Assembly (NCBI RefSeq): GCF_900452395.1
Contig: NZ_UGNV01000001.1
Location: 1,327,501-1,391,500, forward strand
Length of the DNA stretch: 64,000 nt
Direction of reading: 5' to 3'
From: Legionella beliardensis
GTDB lineage: Bacteria > Pseudomonadota > Gammaproteobacteria > Legionellales > Legionellaceae
Part shown: piece after piece, positions 1 to 8,599 of the stretch
How the letters are laid out: the number at the start of each line of letters is the position of its first letter
How positions within the stretch are numbered: position 1 is the first letter of the stretch
The notes under the pieces: generated by a model
Told to the model about the DNA's origin: nothing
Seen by the model: the letters and a program-made list of their open reading frames with translations, nothing else
The model's database searches: none
Position numbers and translations under genes: made by a program

Positions 1-434
1 GTCGCCCAAGTGTCTATCATAGCACCCTCATCAATATAGGCGCCAATATTAACATACGAAGGCATTAAAACCGTATTTCTAGCCACATAAGCGCCGCGAC
101 GCACCATGGCATGCGGAACAACACGAATTTGCGCTTCCTGCCATTTGCCTTCATCATAATCTGTAAATTTAAGTGGAACTTTATCGTAAAATTGACAGAA
201 CCCTGCCTCAATAGGCCGATTTGGATACAATCTAAAAGACAACAAAACAGCTTTTTTAAGCCATTGATTCACCACCCAATGGCCATCTTTCAATTCAGCT
301 ACCCGATAATAGCCCTGGTCTAATCCTGCTAAGACCTCGTCTACGGCAGAAAGAAGATCAGAATGGGCATTATTGGCTGTTAATTGTTGACTTATTTTAA
401 AACCCTCATCAATGATAGCTGCTAATGAATTCAT
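1..434 (-). CDS. dapD: 2,3,4,5-tetrahydropyridine-2,6-dicarboxylate N-succinyltransferase, 3' end cut by window
   Basis: Reading the minus strand from the ATG at 434-432 gives a continuous frame to the window edge, about 144 codons, starting [12 protein letters not shown] and running through [14 protein letters not shown] and [14 protein letters not shown]. These are hallmarks of DapD, where the N-terminal helical region leads into the left-handed beta-helix of hexapeptide repeats. DapD transfers succinyl from succinyl-CoA to tetrahydrodipicolinate in the cytoplasmic lysine/meso-diaminopimelate pathway. About half of the usual 270-odd residue protein is visible; the rest lies before base 1. 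The short forward ORF opposite it is a shadow. Confidence 0.93.
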   Translation of the reverse strand, partial: MNSLAAIIDEGFKISQQLTANNAHSDLLSAVDEVLAGLDQGYYRVAELKDGHWVVNQWLKKAVLLSFRLYPNRPIEAGFCQFYDKVPLKFTDYDEGKWQEAQIRVVPHAMVRRGAYVARNTVLMPSYVNIGAYIDEGAMIDTWA

Positions 435-574
435 AAATTGAACATTCTAAAAAATGATAATTGCTAGTATACCCAAACTTAATCAAGAATGAAGTAGTGA
501 CATTTACATAATTCTCGCAAAAGCCAGTAAACACGGGCTAAGTACTCCGGTATTGAGATTTAAGTAAGAGCAAA

Positions 575-1471
575 TCAAGAAGAGATCACTTGGAGTCCTT
601 TGATTAACTTATCTTTTTCTTCCCACTGCTCGTTTAACCAATTACGAAACTCTAATTGCTTATGCTCATTATGGATGAGTGATTGATCAAAAAATTTAGC
701 CGGAATAGGAATTTGGCGTAATTTGACATAAATGGTATCAATACGATGACAGAGAAAATTCCATAAGGTTGGTTTTTTAGAAGAATAAACGATAGTCAAA
801 TCGGTAATCGACTTAACCCGGTTTTCTAACGCCGCAATAACAAAACTAATGCCGCCGGCTTTTGGTTTTAATAAAAAATGATAAGGTGATTTTTGATTTG
901 TTTTCTTTTCAGCCGTGAAGCGTGTTCCCTCAATAAAGTTCATCACCGCTGATGGGGTGTTTTTAAATAACGTCATCGCCTTATTAGTAGACTCTAAATC
1001 TTTGCCGCGCTTATGTGGGTTTTTGGTTAAATATTCTTTAGAATAGCGTTTCATAAAAGGACAACCCATAGCCCACCAAGCAAACCCTAATAACGGAACC
1101 CATTTTAGCTGATCTTTTATAAAAAATTTTAAGACAGGAATTTTACGATTTAAAACGTATTGTAAAACAACAATATCTAACCAGCTCTGATGATTAGCGA
1201 CGACTAAATACCAATTATCATCGGATAAATTATCTAATCCATTGACTTCCCATCTTACTTTCTTTGTTAAGCGAATATACCAATTATTGGTACTACTCCA
1301 GTAAGTCGTGATAGTATCAATGAGCTTGGTACAGAAAATACGAAAGCGTAAATTAGGAAATAATTTTAGCAAGCCCATAATAAGAATGGGTATGAAAAAT
1401 ATAATGGTTGAGGTAATAAGCACTAAAATAGATAAAACCCCATGCCATTGGCTACCTCTTTTCTGACGCAT
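575..1471 (-). CDS. membrane-bound lysophospholipid acyltransferase family protein (YihG/PlsC-like)
   Basis: A 298-residue protein with hydrophobic N-terminal segments (about residues 10-35), then the acyltransferase block I motif NHQSWLD (HX4D) and block III EGTRFT. This pattern is typical of the PlsC/LPLAT superfamily; the length and the spacing between blocks resemble E. coli YihG, which acylates lysophosphatidic acid at the inner membrane. The start ATG at 1471 follows an AAGGAG ribosome site. It lies 16 nt downstream of the PLP-enzyme gene on the same strand, so the two may be co-transcribed. The exact acyl acceptor cannot be told from sequence. Confidence 0.85.
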   Translation of the reverse strand: MRQKRGSQWHGVLSILVLITSTIIFFIPILIMGLLKLFPNLRFRIFCTKLIDTITTYWSSTNNWYIRLTKKVRWEVNGLDNLSDDNWYLVVANHQSWLDIVVLQYVLNRKIPVLKFFIKDQLKWVPLLGFAWWAMGCPFMKRYSKEYLTKNPHKRGKDLESTNKAMTLFKNTPSAVMNFIEGTRFTAEKKTNQKSPYHFLLKPKAGGISFVIAALENRVKSITDLTIVYSSKKPTLWNFLCHRIDTIYVKLRQIPIPAKFFDQSLIHNEHKQLEFRNWLNEQWEEKDKLIKGLQVISS

Positions 1472-1487
1472 TTAACACTCCTTAGTT

Positions 1488-2639
1488 TTAAGCTAATGCA
1501 TAATTTAAATCAGCAATCAAATCTTCAATATATTCAATACCTACTGACAGACGCACAAAGCCATCAACAATACCTAATACTTTTCTTGTTTCGGGTGGAA
1601 TGGAAGCGTGGGTCATAATTGCTGGGTGCTCAATGAGACTTTCCACCCCACCTAAACTTTCAGCTAAAGTAAATACCTCACAACGATTAAGAAAACGCTG
1701 ACTAAAATCAAGGCTGCCATCAAGGACAATAGAAATCATACCGCCAAAAGCATGCATTTGCTGTTTAGCTAGAGCATATTGTGGGTGGCTAGGTAATCCT
1801 GGGTAAATAACGTGTTTAACTTTAGCATGCTGCTCAAGCCACTGTGCAAGTACCATGGCATTCTCACAATGCCGTTGCATGCGAATAGAGAGGGTCTTTA
1901 AACTACGTAGCAATAAAAAACTATCAAATGGGCTAGCAATAGCACCACAGGAATTTTGTAAGAAAGCAAGTTTCTCAATAAGCTCTGGGTTGTCACCAAC
2001 CACAACTGCGCCACTGACTACATCTGAATGACCATTAATATATTTTGTAGCCGAGTGTAGGACAATATCAAACCCTAATTCTAAAGGACGTTGAATCCAG
2101 GGGGTGGCAAACGTATTATCAGCAACAGTAATTAAGTTGTGTTGTTTAGCCAGGCGTGCAATCTCACTTAAATCTGCTAGTTTAAGCATGGGGTTAGATG
2201 GCGTTTCAACCCAAATCATCCGTGTTTCAGGACGAATTGCTTGTGCTATAGCTTGCGAGTTTTCCATATCAACAAATGAAAAAGAAAGACCTGAAGTACG
2301 TGTTTTTACTTTATCAAATAGGCGGTAAGTACCCCCGTATAAATCATTTGTTGCAATAACGTGATCACCCTGGTTTAATAAATCAATGACAGTATTAATG
2401 GCTGCCATACCAGAAGCAAAGGCAAATCCTTGAACGCCTGATTCTAAATTAGCTAAACACTGTTCATAGGCAAAGCGAGTAGGGTTTTTTGTGCGCGAGT
2501 ACTCATAGCCTAAATGTACGCCAGGTGCTGTTTGTTTATAGGTTGATGTTGCATAAATTGGGGTCATTACAGCGCCCGTTGAAGGATCAGCCTGCTGTCC
2601 TGCATGGATGGCGCGTGTATCAAAATGTGTTTTGTCCAT
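1488..2639 (-). CDS. trans-sulfuration PLP enzyme (cystathionine gamma-synthase/lyase family)
   Basis: A 383-residue cytoplasmic enzyme of the Cys/Met metabolism PLP-dependent family (fold type I). Visible signatures are YEYSRTKNPTR near the N-terminus (phosphate and PLP contacts), the family SAxxYGGTYRLF-type region (here ATNDLYGGTYRLF), and the PLP-binding lysine in HSATKYINGHSDV. The C-terminal SLGGVESLIEHPA matches the family. The length is normal. The family includes cystathionine gamma-synthase, beta-lyase, gamma-lyase and methionine gamma-lyase, which are hard to separate by motif; synthase or lyase is the best guess. The start at 2639 has an AAGGAA site upstream. It is probably first in an operon with the acyltransferase. 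Confidence 0.88.
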   Translation of the reverse strand: MDKTHFDTRAIHAGQQADPSTGAVMTPIYATSTYKQTAPGVHLGYEYSRTKNPTRFAYEQCLANLESGVQGFAFASGMAAINTVIDLLNQGDHVIATNDLYGGTYRLFDKVKTRTSGLSFSFVDMENSQAIAQAIRPETRMIWVETPSNPMLKLADLSEIARLAKQHNLITVADNTFATPWIQRPLELGFDIVLHSATKYINGHSDVVSGAVVVGDNPELIEKLAFLQNSCGAIASPFDSFLLLRSLKTLSIRMQRHCENAMVLAQWLEQHAKVKHVIYPGLPSHPQYALAKQQMHAFGGMISIVLDGSLDFSQRFLNRCEVFTLAESLGGVESLIEHPAIMTHASIPPETRKVLGIVDGFVRLSVGIEYIEDLIADLNYALA

Positions 2640-2769
2640 GGACGTTCCTTCTGGATAAGTTAAGCAAAAATTAATAATGCAGTATATACTTTAATTGATA
2701 AGTAACGCGTTTTCTAAAAATTATTTTAGATTAAGTCGCTAACATGGTTGTTATTTTAGTGAGGGATCG

Positions 2770-5091
2770 ATGCGCAGGCAAGAAATCGACTACCAAAAAG
2801 TTGCCTTAGCAGCTGAGACAGTAAAGAAACGCGGTAAAGAACCATCTTTAACGAATGTATGCGAAGAGCTAGGTATCATTAAGATTACTCCCAATCTTCC
2901 TTCTCTATTAGAGAAGTGGTATCGCACGCAGCCTGAATTTCAACGCACCAACTTAGCCCCCTTATCTGAAAATATTAAGGTAAATACTAGCGCAATTCTT
3001 GAAAAAAATACTGAGCTTGAGAAATCCCTCTCTCTATTACGTGCAACATTAGAATGCACCACAGATGGTATTATGATGGTTAACGGCCAAGGACAAGTTG
3101 TTGATTGGAACCAAAAATTTGTCGAAATGTGGCGTATTCCTTCTTACATGCTAGAGTCAGGAACAGAAAGTATAGGATTTGAGTATATTTTAGATCAATT
3201 AAGTAATCCGGAAGCGGTAATTGCTGATGTGCAATATTTATATGAACACCCTGATTGGCAGGGCGAACTTCCATTAATTTATTTTAAAGATGGTCGGATT
3301 TTTGCACGCTATAGTCAGCCACAACGTATTGGCAATGACATTGTTGGTCGTGTTTATAGTTTTCGTGATGTAACCCAACGACAAATGGCAGACGAAGAGC
3401 TTAGAATTCGTGAGCGAGCTATTGAAGCCAGCACCCATGGGGTAGCAATTATCGATATCACGAAAGAAAATCTACCTATTATCTATGTTAATAAAGCCTT
3501 TGAAAGAATTACAGGGTTTAACGAAAAACAAATTTTAGGCCAAAATTTAGACTATATTCATGGTAAAAAAATAGATCAAGCGAATCATAAGCGTGTCATA
3601 CTAGCAATTAAAGAATTACGGGAAGAGACCGTTGAGCTTGAGACATCTAGACGTGCTGGTGAGGCTTATTGGTGCGAAATGAGTGTAGCTCCGGTGGCTG
3701 ATCTTTCAGGTAAAGTTAAACATTATGTTTGTATTATTAATGACATAACTCAACGTCGGGAAATGGAAAGTCAGTTGTTGATGCAGGCAACACACGATTC
3801 ATTAACGGAACTGCCTAATCGAGTTTTGCTCATGGATAGGGTTGAGCAAGCCATCTTACAAGCGAAAAAGAAGGGCTCAATACTTGCATTTCTATTTCTA
3901 GATTTAGATCGTTTTAAATTAACTAATGATACGCTAGGTCATAGCGTTGGTGATAAGCTGTTACAAGCCGTTTCAAATCGTCTACTTGTTGCGACGAATG
4001 ATTTTGATACCGTAGCCCGTTTAGGGGGGGACGAATTTGTTATTTTGCTACAAGATATTAATAGTGAAAAACAAGCTGAACAAACAGCGAATGAAATCTT
4101 ACACCTCATTGAAAAACCATTTCAAATTGGCCAACATAATTTAAAAATCACGGGTAGTATTGGTATTAGTTATTATCCAAAAGATGGACTTGATTATGAA
4201 TCGTTAATGAAAAATGCTGATTTATCTATGTATCATGCAAAAGACAGTGGTCGTAATAACTATCGTGTCTTTGAGCAAGAAATGAATAAGCGTGTTATTA
4301 ATCGTATGCAGCTTGATAATGCGTTAAGAGATGCCTTAAAACGAAATGAATTTTACATGGTTTACCAACCTTTAATGGATTTAAGGAAAAATAGCGTTGT
4401 AGGTTTTGAGGCTTTAATTCGTTGGCACAGTCATTTGTTAGGTCAAGTTTCGCCTGCCGATTTTATAAGTACGGCAGAGGAGAATGGCTTAATTGTTGAT
4501 ATTGGTAAATGGGTTTTAGAAGAGTCTTGTCAACAATTAATGCGTTGGCATAAAGAAGGGTATAAGGATTTAATAATTGCTGTAAATATATCAGGTCGGC
4601 AATTTAGACAAACACGCTTACCTGAGGTTATCCATGATATTTTGGTCAATACAGGCTTGCCAGCAAAATATTTAGAGCTTGAATTAACTGAAAGTTTATT
4701 AGTAGAAGATGTTAAACATGCAGTAGAAACCATGTATCAGTTACGCGAGATGGGTACTAAATTAGTTATTGATGATTTTGGTACAGGTTATTCTAGCTTA
4801 TCTTACTTAAAGAAATTTCCAGTTAATAAATTGAAAATTGACCGCTCTTTTATTAGTGAATTAGTTAATAAAGAAAACGATGCAGCCATTGCCAGAGCTA
4901 TCATTAATCTTGGCCATAGCCTCAACCTAGAAGTATTGGCAGAAGGTGTAGAAAACGAGTTGCAAAAAGAATTTATTATCAAGCATGGTTGTGACTATGC
5001 TCAAGGCTACTATTTCAAACCACCAAATAAACCGAATGAGCTTAAGGAATTTTTAGACAAGTATAGCCTGCCGCAGCTTAATAAAAACTAA
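2770..5091 (+). CDS. PAS-PAS-GGDEF-EAL cyclic-di-GMP protein with KfrA-like N-terminus
   Basis: A 773-residue signalling protein without a clear membrane segment. Order: residues 1-60, a basic helical region reminiscent of KfrA-type DNA-binding N-termini (weak similarity); a short coiled segment; PAS domains at about 90-205 and 215-335; a GGDEF domain with intact GGDEF at 419-423; an EAL domain with intact EAL at 547-549, plus the DDFGTGYSSL loop and a KIDRSFI segment. GGDEF domains make and EAL domains degrade cyclic-di-GMP. Both active-site motifs are preserved, so it could be bifunctional; the PAS domains would sense a ligand or redox state. Such proteins are common in Legionella, but a DNA-binding-like N-terminus is unusual. 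Confidence 0.93.
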   Translation: MRRQEIDYQKVALAAETVKKRGKEPSLTNVCEELGIIKITPNLPSLLEKWYRTQPEFQRTNLAPLSENIKVNTSAILEKNTELEKSLSLLRATLECTTDGIMMVNGQGQVVDWNQKFVEMWRIPSYMLESGTESIGFEYILDQLSNPEAVIADVQYLYEHPDWQGELPLIYFKDGRIFARYSQPQRIGNDIVGRVYSFRDVTQRQMADEELRIRERAIEASTHGVAIIDITKENLPIIYVNKAFERITGFNEKQILGQNLDYIHGKKIDQANHKRVILAIKELREETVELETSRRAGEAYWCEMSVAPVADLSGKVKHYVCIINDITQRREMESQLLMQATHDSLTELPNRVLLMDRVEQAILQAKKKGSILAFLFLDLDRFKLTNDTLGHSVGDKLLQAVSNRLLVATNDFDTVARLGGDEFVILLQDINSEKQAEQTANEILHLIEKPFQIGQHNLKITGSIGISYYPKDGLDYESLMKNADLSMYHAKDSGRNNYRVFEQEMNKRVINRMQLDNALRDALKRNEFYMVYQPLMDLRKNSVVGFEALIRWHSHLLGQVSPADFISTAEENGLIVDIGKWVLEESCQQLMRWHKEGYKDLIIAVNISGRQFRQTRLPEVIHDILVNTGLPAKYLELELTESLLVEDVKHAVETMYQLREMGTKLVIDDFGTGYSSLSYLKKFPVNKLKIDRSFISELVNKENDAAIARAIINLGHSLNLEVLAEGVENELQKEFIIKHGCDYAQGYYFKPPNKPNELKEFLDKYSLPQLNKN

Positions 5092-5139
5092 GCTTTTTTA
5101 TTAAATTCAGTTAATTTTCCTACCTATTCATGATTATTA

Positions 5140-5305
5140 AACCCAGATCTGAGTATTTGGCCCGTGTTTACTTGTCTTTAAGGCCTTTTCCAAACACGCT
5201 ATACACCTCCATGTCGCTCGGTGAAGGGCATCCATGCCCTTCAACAGTTTGGAAAAGGCCTTAAAAACAAGCAAACACTAGTACCGTAAAACATAAAAAC
5301 TTCGA
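5140..5305. repeat. nested palindromic repeat unit 1
   Basis: Within the 749-nt gap 5092-5840. Outer arms at 5164-5195 and 5247-5278 pair over 32 bases with two mismatches (core aaggccttttccaaac / gtttggaaaaggcctt). Inside, 5223-5230 and 5235-5242 form a perfect 8-bp hairpin, gaagggca/tgcccttc. The unit starts near a cccagatctgagtatttgg sequence and ends with acataaaaacttcgaa; both flanks recur in unit 2, which shows the two are copies of one family. There is no ORF in it. It may be a repetitive extragenic palindrome or a non-autonomous mobile unit. Confidence 0.75.
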
Positions 5306-5600
5306 ATTAAAATCCCGGGTCGGAGTATTTAGCCCATAGCCCTCAGGCTAAGCAAATAGTTCTCTTATCACCATAGAAAATAATATGTTTAGCGTACTTA
5401 CGGTCTCGCAGCAGAGGTAAGTTTGGGCCCTTTTTGGAACGTGGTTGTGCATGGATGCACAACATCGAGCCGCATGGATGGTTTCGGCGCTTCCAAAAAG
5501 GGCCCAAATTTACCTCTACCTGCCTCTACCTTGACTCTTGGACGCTTAGCCTGACGGCCATAGAGTATTTATCCCGTGCAACATAAAAACTTCGAAGTGG
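5306..5600. repeat. nested palindromic repeat unit 2
   Basis: Follows unit 1 directly. Arms at 5413-5440 and 5491-5517 pair almost perfectly (gtttgggccctttttggaa and its complement). A further outer pair at 5339-5353 and 5544-5558 (gccctcaggctaagc / gcttagcctgacggc) encloses them, so the fold is about 220 nt long. The left flank (cggagtatttagccc) and right flank (acataaaaacttcgaa) match unit 1. The rest of the gap, 5601-5820, is AT-rich and shows nothing recognisable apart from the kmo ribosome site. Confidence 0.72.
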
Positions 5601-5840
5601 GATTTATTAAAAAACAATGAATTAGTTAATCATTTTACAAATAGGTATGATTTTTGCTGTTTAAAAAATATTGAGCATAAAGAATGACTCTTTAGTTTGC
5701 TTAGGTGAAATCTATTTGATTTAGTATTTATAGGCAGATTAAGACTATTTTTCGTAAAAAGGATTAAATAAATGGATTAATTAATATAGGGTACAAGTAA
5801 ATTAAAAGAAAATGAAAGTCCTACTTGAGAGGAGAGCAGG

Positions 5841-7196
5841 ATGAGTCATGTGACCATTATTGGTTCAGGATTGGCAGGTACATTATTAAGCCTGTATTTA
5901 GCTAAGCGAGACTATCAAGTTGAGCTTTTCGAGTCTCGGCCTGATATGCGGCTAGGGGAGGTCGATAAAGGGCGCTCGATTAATTTAGCCATGTCTTGTC
6001 GCGGCCTTACTGGCTTAGCAGGTGTTGGTTTAATGCCTGAGGTTGAACAGATTATGGTACCCATGCGCGCGCGTGCCATTCATGAAATGAGCGGCGAAAT
6101 TAAATACCAGCCTTTTGGGCGGCATGCAAATGAATACATTAACGCCATTCAACGCAGTGACTTAAATAAATTACTCCTAAGTCAGGCAGAAGCATTGCCT
6201 AATGTTAAGCTTTATTTTTCAACACGCCTGTTAGACATTAACTTAGATAAAAAATTATTAATTTTAGAAGACGCTGCAGGCCAGAAATTTAATAAATCTT
6301 ATCAGCACTTAATAGGTGCAGATGGCGCAAGTTCAGTGGTTCGCCAACTATTGTCTGACAAAAAAGCCATTAATTTTACAAGAGATTATTTAAATTATGG
6401 CTATAAAGAATTATCCATTAGTGGTGCTTCACCTGAGAAGATGGCGCGTGAGCATTTGCATTTATGGCCACGTGCTTCCTTCTTATTATTAGGAAATCCG
6501 AACTGTGATCATTCAATAACTGGCTCATTATTTTTAGCCCATGAAGGTGAAAATAGCTTAGCTAAATTAAAAAATGAAATTACCGTCAATGCGTTTTTCA
6601 AGAAATTTTTTAAAGATGCCTATGATGAAATGCCAAATTTAGTTGAGGAATTTTTTCATAATCCTACGGGTAACATGAGTACAATTAAGTGTGCGCCTTG
6701 GTATTATCAAGATCAATGTTTATTAATAGGCGATGCAGCCCACGGCTTAGTGCCTTTTTTTGGCCAAGGAATGAATAGTGCCTTTGAAGATTGTCGAATC
6801 TTTAATGAAACATTGCAGCAATATAATGATAATTGGGCTGATGCATTACCTGCTTTTTACCAAACTCGTAAAATTAATACCGATGCTGTAGCACAAATGT
6901 CTATGGATAATTTTCATGAAATCCAAAGCGATATCTGTGATGAAAAATTTAATTTAAAAAAGCAATTAGAGCATATTTTGATGAATCGCTATCCGGAACG
7001 CTATGTTTCTAAGCATGCTTTGGTGATGTTTACTAATGTGTCTTATGCGCATGCATTAGCTGTTGGTCAGCTACAAAATGAGTTTTTAAATAAGATTTGT
7101 GCAAATATTAAAACCATAAATGACCTTAATTGGCCGCACATTGATTTATTGATGGAGGAATATGACAAAAAATTGGCGAATTTAAAAGTTCATTAG
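5841..7196 (+). CDS. kmo: kynurenine 3-monooxygenase
   Basis: A 451-residue FAD-dependent aromatic hydroxylase. The N-terminus has the dinucleotide-binding GSGLAG loop (residues 8-13), followed by GRSINLAMSCRG, NAIQRSDLN and the second FAD motif GDAAHGLVPFFGQGMNSAFEDC, which is diagnostic for KMO. The hydrophobic C-terminal part of eukaryotic KMO is reduced, as in bacterial forms. KMO hydroxylates L-kynurenine to 3-hydroxykynurenine with NADPH and O2, on the tryptophan-to-quinolinate (NAD) route. The start ATG follows GGAGAG. No other kynurenine-pathway gene is adjacent. A terminator follows at 7296-7332. Confidence 0.92.
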   Translation: MSHVTIIGSGLAGTLLSLYLAKRDYQVELFESRPDMRLGEVDKGRSINLAMSCRGLTGLAGVGLMPEVEQIMVPMRARAIHEMSGEIKYQPFGRHANEYINAIQRSDLNKLLLSQAEALPNVKLYFSTRLLDINLDKKLLILEDAAGQKFNKSYQHLIGADGASSVVRQLLSDKKAINFTRDYLNYGYKELSISGASPEKMAREHLHLWPRASFLLLGNPNCDHSITGSLFLAHEGENSLAKLKNEITVNAFFKKFFKDAYDEMPNLVEEFFHNPTGNMSTIKCAPWYYQDQCLLIGDAAHGLVPFFGQGMNSAFEDCRIFNETLQQYNDNWADALPAFYQTRKINTDAVAQMSMDNFHEIQSDICDEKFNLKKQLEHILMNRYPERYVSKHALVMFTNVSYAHALAVGQLQNEFLNKICANIKTINDLNWPHIDLLMEEYDKKLANLKVH

Positions 7197-7295
7197 AAAT
7201 AGTACTAAAATACAATCACATTTTAGTCAAAACTTTGTCAAAAAATGAGATTTCAGGGACAATTTTTTGTCGCTACCTGAGGCTCTCCCTCGTCT

Positions 7296-7332
7296 AAAAA
7301 CCCTAAAAGCAGGCTTTTTAAGGGGTTTTTTT
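7296..7332 (+). terminator. rho-independent terminator after kmo
   Basis: aaaaaccctaaaagc, two unpaired bases, then gctttttaaggggttttt ending in a T run. The stem is GC-poor but long, and the U tract is good. It separates kmo from the sigma-54 promoter that starts at 7352. Confidence 0.6.
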
Positions 7333-7351
7333 GTTAAAATCGCTTAAAAAT

Positions 7352-7367
7352 TTGGCACGTCTTCTGC
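7352..7367 (+). promoter_or_regulatory. sigma-54 (RpoN) promoter
   Basis: The sequence ttggcacgtcttctgca matches the RpoN consensus (TTGGCACG, then TTGCA) with one mismatch. The GG (-24) and GC (-12) doublets are separated by exactly 10 bases, the invariant spacing. A start would fall near 7378, about 30 nt before the ATG at 7410. Transcription would need an activator of the NtrC/FleQ type; none is encoded nearby. Confidence 0.65.
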
Positions 7368-7409
7368 AATAGTAAAATTGTCCAACAAATTTATGTCCTG
7401 GAGACAGAT

Positions 7410-8171
7410 ATGAAAACTTTACAAGCATACATTGATTCAAAGCAACATGAGTTTATGAATCATCCTTTTTTTGAAGTTTTAGAACAATTAGATACAATTG
7501 AAGAAATCAGCTACTTTGTTCCAGAACTTACTTTCTGGGCTATGACTTTCCAAGATATTTTAAGACTAAATGAAGAAAGAGTAACCGATCCTTACTTGAA
7601 AAAAGTTGCTCGCCATCATCGCTTAGAAGATGCAGGCCATGAAAAATGGTTTATTCATGATAAAAAATACTTAGGCGAGTTAAGCACAGATAAATCTTGC
7701 AATAATGACGATGTGACTTGGTTGTATAGTAAAGAAACACAGCTAACACGTGATGCAGCCTATTCAATTATGTCAGAAATATACAAAGCAAGTGATGAAA
7801 TATTGAATGTTGTCCTGTTACTAACATTAGAATCATCTGGCCATGTATTTTTTGAAAAAGTTGTGAAACAAGTTAAAAAAACGGGCGAAGATAAAAATTT
7901 AAAATATTTTTCAAGCTCACACTTAGAAGTAGAAATGGCACATGCCTTGTTTGAAGAAGAAATGGAAAAAAATCTCTTTTCAAGAACTATACCAGTGGAA
8001 ACAAGACGTGAAGCTTTAAAAATGATTGACCGTTGCTATGATGCGTTCAGTAAGATGTTTGATGGCTTACTTATCGCTTGCAACCGTAGACTTGAGTTGG
8101 CCCGAGAAAGAGCATTACAAAATGCTGCTAACACAGTTGAGTACTCAACTTCAGCAGACCAAGCAAGTTAA
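7410..8171 (+). CDS. haem-oxygenase-fold (possible diiron) protein
   Basis: A 253-residue, all-helical, soluble protein. It is not a known named gene. HHRLEDAGHEKWFIHD near residues 68-83, LESSGHVFFEKV in the middle and SSHLEVEMAH near residue 175 place Glu/His pairs as in haem-oxygenase-like metalloproteins (TenA/PqqC/CADD-like, often called iron-containing redox enzymes). The HxxxE of the last block resembles the HxxxD/E ligand pair of that family. A non-haem oxidase role is therefore plausible but unproven. A GGAG site precedes the ATG, a sigma-54 promoter lies upstream and a strong terminator downstream, so it is a single-gene unit. Confidence 0.6.
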   Translation: MKTLQAYIDSKQHEFMNHPFFEVLEQLDTIEEISYFVPELTFWAMTFQDILRLNEERVTDPYLKKVARHHRLEDAGHEKWFIHDKKYLGELSTDKSCNNDDVTWLYSKETQLTRDAAYSIMSEIYKASDEILNVVLLLTLESSGHVFFEKVVKQVKKTGEDKNLKYFSSSHLEVEMAHALFEEEMEKNLFSRTIPVETRREALKMIDRCYDAFSKMFDGLLIACNRRLELARERALQNAANTVEYSTSADQAS

Positions 8172-8190
8172 ATAAGTATCACCGAGTTGG

Positions 8191-8228
8191 ACAAGCGTAT
8201 GACCAGAGATGGCATACGCTTGTTTTTT
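8191..8228 (+). terminator. rho-independent terminator
   Basis: acaagcgtatg and catacgcttgt form a perfect 11-bp stem, followed by a T run (8224-8228). It ends the sigma-54-driven gene. Confidence 0.85.
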
Positions 8229-8395
8229 ATTACGACCTCTTTTAAACCAATAAACTTAATAAAAAATAATATTATTTGTCTGGATTTGCTCTATTTATAA
8301 AAATAACTCATTGATAATTAATTATAATTTTAAGTCAATGGCTGGTTTTTGAGCATAAATTTTGACTTTATAAAAACCCTACTCTAAGTTTTAAC

Positions 8396-8418
8396 ATGTT
8401 AAGAATTGTTCTTAACAT
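8396..8418. promoter_or_regulatory. perfect 23-bp palindrome upstream of protease gene
   Basis: atgttaagaa-ttg-ttcttaacat, with 10-base arms and a 3-base centre, about 180 nt before the protease start. The form is that of a dimeric regulator site. The rest of the 8229-8599 gap is AT-rich and shows no gene or RNA that I recognise. Confidence 0.4.
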
Positions 8419-8599
8419 TTAGGGCGATTTCTATACCCATATTCTAAGAGTGTATTTTAGCGTTAACAAGTAAAATGATATAGAGCGCTGAAGTATGGCC
8501 TAATTCAATCATTTTCACCGACCTAACTATAAGACGCATTCAAAGGTGTGGCACACGTATAATCATCGCAATTAAACAGCTATTTAAAAGGAGTTAGAT

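Noticed and set aside
111-323. Forward ORF of 70 residues
   Set aside because: It lies on the opposite strand of the dapD frame, and its protein shows no features of its own.
5140-5600. CRISPR array
   Set aside because: The repeats are nested inverted units, not short direct repeats with regular unique spacers.
8547-8570. ggtgtggcacacgtataatc as a second sigma-54 promoter
   Set aside because: GG and the next GC are about 16 bases apart, not 10, so it does not fit the -24/-12 spacing.
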